Positions 41,471 to 45,548 of a stretch of DNA of 45,548 bases are shown piece by piece. Made by a program: the position numbers and the translations under genes. Below the pieces are notes generated by a model that saw only the letters and a program-made list of their open reading frames with translations, was not told the origin of the DNA and searched no databases. How positions within the stretch are numbered: the first letter of the stretch is position 1; each line of letters opens with the position of its first letter. The stretch comes from an uncultured Bacilli bacterium (GTDB lineage: Bacteria; Bacillota_I; Bacilli_A; RF39; UBA660). The stretch lies in assembly GCA_944371305.1 (NCBI GenBank), contig CALVXM010000008.1:1-45548 (forward strand), read 5' to 3'.

Positions 41471-43232
41471 ATATTTCATAAGGATCAGACCAAATCCCAC
41501 TCCCACCATTAATTTTGACACTAGAATTTATAACTATAACTGGACGAATTGTATTAGGATTAGTAACATTAACGATATCAGTATTTCCATAATTATAAAC
41601 TAGCCATATTTGGTTATTATTAGTATAAGGAGTTAAAGTCCAATAAGAAGCACTGTTTTCCATATCAGAGTTAGAAGTATAACCAGCTGTTAAAATACTG
41701 CTACTTTGTCCTGATAACATCTCACTCATTCTAATTAATCCAACAGTCGAATTAATTGTTCTAGTTGGTTTTGTCTGTTCTAAGGCAACTGTATAATTAG
41801 TTCCATAATCTGTTTTATTTTGATAAAAAGGATAATCACGTACCATTTTATCACGATTAGTAGAGTCAGTACTAGCAACTAACCAATTTAAAACATCACC
41901 ATTTAATTTTTGACCAATATTACCATCAGTAGTGAACGTATTACTTGCTCCAAAATTCATTAAATATTTAGTCGCAACTGGTTCTTCATAAAAACCATCT
42001 AATATTAATTTAGTATTACCATCATCATCAATTCCCACAACACGATAAATTTTATTAGCAAATTTAACATACTCACCAATCGTAGCTGTATTCAAGTTAT
42101 CATTAACATCAATAAATTTATTCTCATTCAAAACATATGGTCCATTGTCTTTAGTCCAATTACTTGCAATCTTACCACTTCCTGAAGTAATTGTCGCAGT
42201 CGGTAAAATATTAATCACTGGTCGAATTCCACGATTATTGGTCGACATAAGACTATTACTATCACCATTATAATGCATATACCAAACCTTGGTCGCATCA
42301 TAAGGCGTTAACATCCAATGACTTTGATTATTATATAAGTACGAAGTATTATCGCCAGCCAAATTATACTCATCTAATGTTATTAAACCAACTTTAGAAG
42401 CTGATGTTAAAGCATCATTAGAACAAACTGTTCGATTAGAACTTTTAGTAGTTGTCGCTTCATAACACCATACTTGATCAGCAATAATATCTTTATTTTT
42501 TAAATTATTATAAAAATAATTATTTAACCAATCTTTAATAAAACTGCCGTCGTAATTTAAAGCATTATTTCTCGTTCCAAAAATAACAGTAGATAAATTA
42601 TCTTCGGCTACCAATTTTATGCTATTATCGGCATTAATTCCCATTATCCGCCATAAGAATCCTGAATACCAAATATAATTATTATCAGGATTACCTTTTA
42701 AATAGCATCCTCCCATATAACTATAATTGTTATCATTTGTAAGAGTACAACCACTACCATCAGTATTTAAATATGGAAACTGTTCTAACACTTTATCTTC
42801 AATTTTAGTAATTATAGGCACAACTGGTTCTTCTGGCGTTTGAGATGCTCCATTTATTGTAAAACTGCCATCTGATTGTAGTTCAAATTCATAATTATTA
42901 CTCTTTACCTTTAATTTGGTTACTTTGCCATTTTCATATTTTACTTCTAAGACTTCGGCATTCCCTAAACTTACCATTTGGCTGACATCATCAATGGTTA
43001 CTCCATCATCATCATTGCAAATGTCTATACTTCCATCTAATTGATTCTTCATTTCTGATGTCGCGCAGTAATTATTAATGCTATTCATTATCATACTTGC
43101 TTCTGATTTTCCGGCACTTTTTCTTGCATCCTCAATCACATTTAATATGATTGGTGTGGCTATCAAAGCTATTATAGCTAATATTATGATTACTGCTAAT
43201 AATTCTATTAATGTAAATCCGCATTTCTTCAT
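41469..43232 (-). CDS. Prepilin with two tandem DUF6273-like surface modules
   Basis: A large prepilin of about 587 residues. MKKCGFTLIELLAVIIILA is a standard class III signal (cleavage after Gly 5, Glu at +5), and a pseudopilin region with ATSEMKN and DICNDDDG follows to about residue 140. Two homologous C-terminal modules then occur: GFLWRIMGINADNSIKLVAE to HWMLTPYDATKVWYMH to RGIRPVINI, and NKIYRVVGIDDDGNTKLILD to YWTLTPYTNNNQIWLV to NTIRPVIVI. ATG 43232 has GAGGAGA upstream; the ATG at 43274 lacks a ribosome site and would spoil the signal. It converges on pilB. Confidence 0.88.
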   Translation of the reverse strand: MKKCGFTLIELLAVIIILAIIALIATPIILNVIEDARKSAGKSEASMIMNSINNYCATSEMKNQLDGSIDICNDDDGVTIDDVSQMVSLGNAEVLEVKYENGKVTKLKVKSNNYEFELQSDGSFTINGASQTPEEPVVPIITKIEDKVLEQFPYLNTDGSGCTLTNDNNYSYMGGCYLKGNPDNNYIWYSGFLWRIMGINADNSIKLVAEDNLSTVIFGTRNNALNYDGSFIKDWLNNYFYNNLKNKDIIADQVWCYEATTTKSSNRTVCSNDALTSASKVGLITLDEYNLAGDNTSYLYNNQSHWMLTPYDATKVWYMHYNGDSNSLMSTNNRGIRPVINILPTATITSGSGKIASNWTKDNGPYVLNENKFIDVNDNLNTATIGEYVKFANKIYRVVGIDDDGNTKLILDGFYEEPVATKYLMNFGASNTFTTDGNIGQKLNGDVLNWLVASTDSTNRDKMVRDYPFYQNKTDYGTNYTVALEQTKPTRTINSTVGLIRMSEMLSGQSSSILTAGYTSNSDMENSASYWTLTPYTNNNQIWLVYNYGNTDIVNVTNPNTIRPVIVINSSVKINGGSGIWSDPYEI

Positions 43233-43281
43233 AAATATTCTCCTCATTTCTTTATAACTTAATTTTAATATCATCTTTATT

Positions 43282-43419
43282 CTAATAATAAGTTACATTT
43301 TTAATGTGAGGTAGTTTATTTATTTTTAAATTAAGCAAATAACAATTTAGTCTATAAAGTTTTTGCCACCCCCCATGTGTGCTATTTGCTAATGCGGGTG
43401 CTACTTTATTTTCTAACAT
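43282..43419 (-). CDS. 45-residue ORF downstream of the repeated promoter cassette
   Basis: Reading begins at the ATG of cassette copy 2 (AGTAGGTG ribosome site) and gives a 45-residue product starting MLENKVAPALANSTHGGWQK. The first half is GC-richer than the surroundings and contains a run of six G, unlike neighbouring genes. It ends 49 nt before the large prepilin start and may be a leader peptide or a remnant of an imported gene. Family unknown. Confidence 0.45.
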   Translation of the reverse strand: MLENKVAPALANSTHGGWQKLYRLNCYLLNLKINKLPHIKNVTYY

Positions 43420-43460
43420 CTTACTGCACCTACTTTCTATAATAATTATATATTATTTAT
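43414..43460 (-). repeat. Promoter/start cassette, copy 2
   Basis: Nearly identical to 33389-33436: 27 identical bases ending at TTTCTAT, then an AT-rich stretch with one or two differences. On the minus strand it supplies TATAAT, AGTAGGTG and ATG TTA. Similarity fades beyond about 43475. Confidence 0.75.
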
Positions 43461-43485
43461 TGCTAAAAAACAATAATTTAATCAC

Positions 43486-43511
43486 AAAAAAATAGTAAAA
43501 TTTACTATTTT
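43486..43511 (-). terminator. Terminator after uppP
   Basis: On the minus strand AAATAGT pairs with ACTATTT (within 43490-43510) and runs into seven T. Confidence 0.65.
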
Positions 43512-44311
43512 AAAACCATAGATAAAACTAATATACCAAGTAAAATTCGATATACCATAAATATTTTAAAATCATGTTTTCTAATATATTTTAATAAGAA
43601 AGATATACATAATAAACCAACAATAAAAGAAATTAAAATGCCTATTCCGAAAGTGATTAAATTTTCACTAATAATTGTTAAAGTGTTTTCTTTAATTAAA
43701 CTAAAGAAACTAGCGCCTAATACAACAGGTACTGATAGATAAAATGAAAATTTTGCGCTATCTTCCCTATTTAAACCCAAAGCACGACTAGCTGTAATAG
43801 TAGTTCCACTTCTTGAAAAACCAGGAATTAAAGCAAATACTTGTGCACAACCAACAATTAACGCTTGATACCATTTCATTTCTTTGATATCTTTATCAAT
43901 TTTACTTTTTTTATCGACTAAATAAATAATAATACCCATAATTATCAAAGCTAAAGCGATTAACCAAAGTTGTTTCCTAAAAAAACTATCGAAAATATCT
44001 TCAAATAAAACACCAACAATACCAGCAGGAATAGTAGCAATAATTAAATACCAAAATAAACGACCGTCTTTAGTCTTAGTTCCTTTGGTAATACCTGAAG
44101 TAAATATCTGCCATAATTCTTTAAAAAAGAAAATAATAATTGCTAACAAAGTTCCAAAATGTAGCGCTAAATCAAAAGTCAATTCGATATTAGGAGCAAT
44201 ATTACTACCAATATTAAAAACTTCTCTAAAAATAATTAAATGAGCTGAAGATGAAATTGGTAAAAATTCAGCTATTCCTTGAATAATACCCAATATTATA
44301 ATGTCTATCAT
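43505..44311 (-). CDS. uppP: Undecaprenyl-diphosphate phosphatase (BacA/UppP)
   Basis: A 268-residue polytopic membrane enzyme recycling the lipid carrier of cell-wall synthesis. The two signature motifs are QGIAEFLPISSSAHL (about 10-24) and GFSRSGTTIT (about 165-174). TAAAAT (44329-44334) and TAGGTGAT precede the ATG in the usual spacing. Its presence shows a peptidoglycan or glycan-bearing envelope, against a wall-less mollicute. Confidence 0.96.
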   Translation of the reverse strand: MIDIIILGIIQGIAEFLPISSSAHLIIFREVFNIGSNIAPNIELTFDLALHFGTLLAIIIFFFKELWQIFTSGITKGTKTKDGRLFWYLIIATIPAGIVGVLFEDIFDSFFRKQLWLIALALIIMGIIIYLVDKKSKIDKDIKEMKWYQALIVGCAQVFALIPGFSRSGTTITASRALGLNREDSAKFSFYLSVPVVLGASFFSLIKENTLTIISENLITFGIGILISFIVGLLCISFLLKYIRKHDFKIFMVYRILLGILVLSMVLK

Positions 44312-44398
44312 GTTTCATCACCTACTATATTTTATCATATTATAAAGCTTAAATTTAATTTAATCTTTTAATTTGACAAAATGTTTTCACATTTAATT

Positions 44399-44986
44399 TT
44401 ATTCTTCTATTTTATTTCTAATACTATAAATACAACCACAAAAATCTTGACGATACAAATTATATTCTTTAGATAATTTAATACTTTGTTTATAGCCTTC
44501 TTTTTTCTTAAAATCACTTACTAAATATTTAATACCATATTCTTGTTCTAAAGTTAAACCGATTTCATTTAGTTTTTTACTATTTTTAAACGGACTAACG
44601 GTTAAAGTGGTCCCAAAATAATCATAATTTTTAGCTAAAGAAGCTGTTTTTCGAAGTCTTAATTCATAACATTTAAAACATCTATTCCCACCCTCTTTTT
44701 CATTTTCTAAACCAGCTACCACTTTATGAAATATAACGTTATCATAATCACAATCTAAAACTTTAATATTAAATATATTGCATAATCTAATTTGTTCTTC
44801 TTTTCTTTTATTATATTCACTAATTGGTTCAATATTAGGGTTATAATATAATACCGTTATATCAAAATAATCTTTTAAATAACTTATAACATAACTACTA
44901 CAAGGAGCACAACAACTGTGTAGCAATAACTTTTTTTTACCATCTAAATTATTTATTATTTTTTCTAATTCTAATTGATAATTCAT
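44399..44986 (-). CDS. queH: Epoxyqueuosine reductase QueH
   Basis: Last step of queuosine synthesis, acting on tRNA. About 195 residues with the DUF208 signatures: LLHSCCAPCSSYV (about 18-30), GGNRCFKCYELRL (about 97-109) and RQDFCGCIYS near the C-terminus, the cysteines that hold the Fe-S cluster and metal. ATG 44986 is chosen over 44998 because the longer start overlaps TGGTGAG; TATAAT lies at 45004-45009. Monocistronic. Confidence 0.94.
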   Translation of the reverse strand: MNYQLELEKIINNLDGKKKLLLHSCCAPCSSYVISYLKDYFDITVLYYNPNIEPISEYNKRKEEQIRLCNIFNIKVLDCDYDNVIFHKVVAGLENEKEGGNRCFKCYELRLRKTASLAKNYDYFGTTLTVSPFKNSKKLNEIGLTLEQEYGIKYLVSDFKKKEGYKQSIKLSKEYNLYRQDFCGCIYSIRNKIEE

Positions 44987-45042
44987 AAAACTCACCATTA
45001 ATAATTATATATAATTTATCTAAAAAAGCAAGTTTAAATAAA

Positions 45043-45070
45043 AAGAATTCAAATTTTCATTTGAATTCTT
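45043..45070 (-). terminator. Terminator after the right-edge gene
   Basis: On the minus strand AAGAATTCAAAT pairs perfectly with ATTTGAATTCTT around GAAA, followed by TTTTTA. The stop codon of the partial gene overlaps it. Confidence 0.9.
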
Positions 45071-45548
45071 ATGAGAGAACTGCGCGCGAGCTGACATCAC
45101 TGTAAGTGTAACCCGTGTGGTTGCTGAAGTAGAACACGCCTGCACTAGAGCCAATGTTATATTTGCCCCCACGATAGACCCAAGGATAGGTAGAGAAGAC
45201 GAAATAAGCGAAATCACTATACCAACCGCCTGTAGTACTTCCAAATGTTGTTAATGTCTCTTTCGTTGCATCGCCAAGTTTACCTCGACTATGTGTTGTA
45301 TTAGATGTTCCGTAGGTATATTTGTCATAATATTTTTCTTCTGGTGCATTTGCAAATCCTGATGATTGTATTAAAAATGTACCACTACTATCTACCATAT
45401 TAGCCATTACATATTCCAATGATCCTCCTGACAGGTCATATACGCCATAAATATTTCCGGTAGTAGATTGGGCAACGTTATCTTTATAAGCATTACCTGC
45501 ACCACCACCAGTATAATATGTTGTTCTATTTATTGCTATATCAGTTAG
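45069..45548 (-). CDS. C-terminal part of a surface protein with SUMF1/C-type-lectin-like domain (partial)
   Basis: The frame is open from the right edge to the stop at 45069-45071, giving 159 residues. It includes YYTGGGAGNAYKDN, GNIYGVYDLSGGSLEYVMAN, GWYSDFAYFVFSTYPWVYRG and the ending SSRAVLS. This succession (YGVYDxSGGxxEYV, then WxxRGG, then RAVL) resembles the formylglycine-generating-enzyme-like fold in surface proteins and prepilins of gut Bacillota. The N-terminus is outside the window; a prepilin like those at 38-43 kb is likely but not shown. Confidence 0.7.
   Translation of the reverse strand, partial: LTDIAINRTTYYTGGGAGNAYKDNVAQSTTGNIYGVYDLSGGSLEYVMANMVDSSGTFLIQSSGFANAPEEKYYDKYTYGTSNTTHSRGKLGDATKETLTTFGSTTGGWYSDFAYFVFSTYPWVYRGGKYNIGSSAGVFYFSNHTGYTYSDVSSRAVLS

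Noticed and set aside
45020-45244. Minus-strand frame starting MEVLQAVG at the right edge
   Set aside because: It overlaps the longer, family-like frame that is open to the window edge, and runs through that gene's terminator.

Overview
The window is a very AT-rich bacterial chromosome segment from what looks like a small-genome, endospore-related member of the Bacillota. The best fit is an uncultured gut Bacilli lineage of the RF39 type; this is inference from gene content, and no marker tree could be run. Ribosome binding sites of the AGGAGGTGA type, TATAAT -10 boxes, rho-independent terminators and Bacillus-like gene blocks (rpsO-pnp, nusB-xseA-xseB-spoIVB, ylbL/ylbJ) support this. TGG encodes tryptophan and TGA is a stop (for example sufS and ylbJ), so the mollicute code is excluded.

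Layout. 1-5.7 kb: end of an unidentified gene and its terminator, then cysS-yugP-truB (overlapping) and rpsO-pnp. 5.8-8.5 kb: an unidentified protein, a HIT hydrolase and sufS. 8.6-12.9 kb: a compact flavin-redox block (ApbE flavinyltransferase, EetA-like, EetB-like, FMN-binding lipoprotein) followed by an OmpR-type two-component pair. 13-20.3 kb: Bax-inhibitor-like membrane protein, holA, an unidentified protein, a 48-residue spore-coat/SASP-like peptide, a UvrD-type helicase with a nuclease-like insert, a ZIP metal transporter and a Xer recombinase. 20.4-26.7 kb: rarA, a Rieske-tailed FAD oxidoreductase, a PdaC-like polysaccharide deacetylase, tRNA-Pro, an XRE-type regulator and mnmA. 27-31 kb (minus strand): spoIIM, spoIVB, xseB, xseA, nusB. 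31.1-33.4 kb: an IS30-type insertion sequence whose transposase is split by an in-register A7 slippery run, a lipoprotein and a remnant of its paralogue. 33.5-38 kb: mutS, a SepM/YlbL-type PDZ-Lon protease and divergent ylbJ. 38-43.3 kb: a type IV pilus-like block with a PilB/GspE ATPase and three prepilins, one ending in an ALK-like glycine-rich domain and another in two tandem DUF6273-like modules. 43.3-45.5 kb: uppP, queH and the C-terminus of a further surface protein.

How it fits together. Several genes point to endospore formation (spoIIM, spoIVB, ylbJ, possibly the 48-residue peptide). The flavin block resembles the core of the Listeria flavin-based extracellular electron transfer locus without its NADH dehydrogenase and demethylmenaquinone genes. 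The pilus block would assemble prepilins whose large C-terminal domains look adapted to surface display.

Promoters share an unusual design: in fifteen genes checked by hand the -10 box ends only 15-19 nt before the start codon, so the transcript should begin almost at the Shine-Dalgarno sequence. The most noteworthy items are the minimal electron-transfer module, the decorated prepilins, the IS30 slippery site, the uniform ultra-short leaders, and a roughly 47-bp promoter/start cassette present at both 33.4 kb and 43.4 kb.
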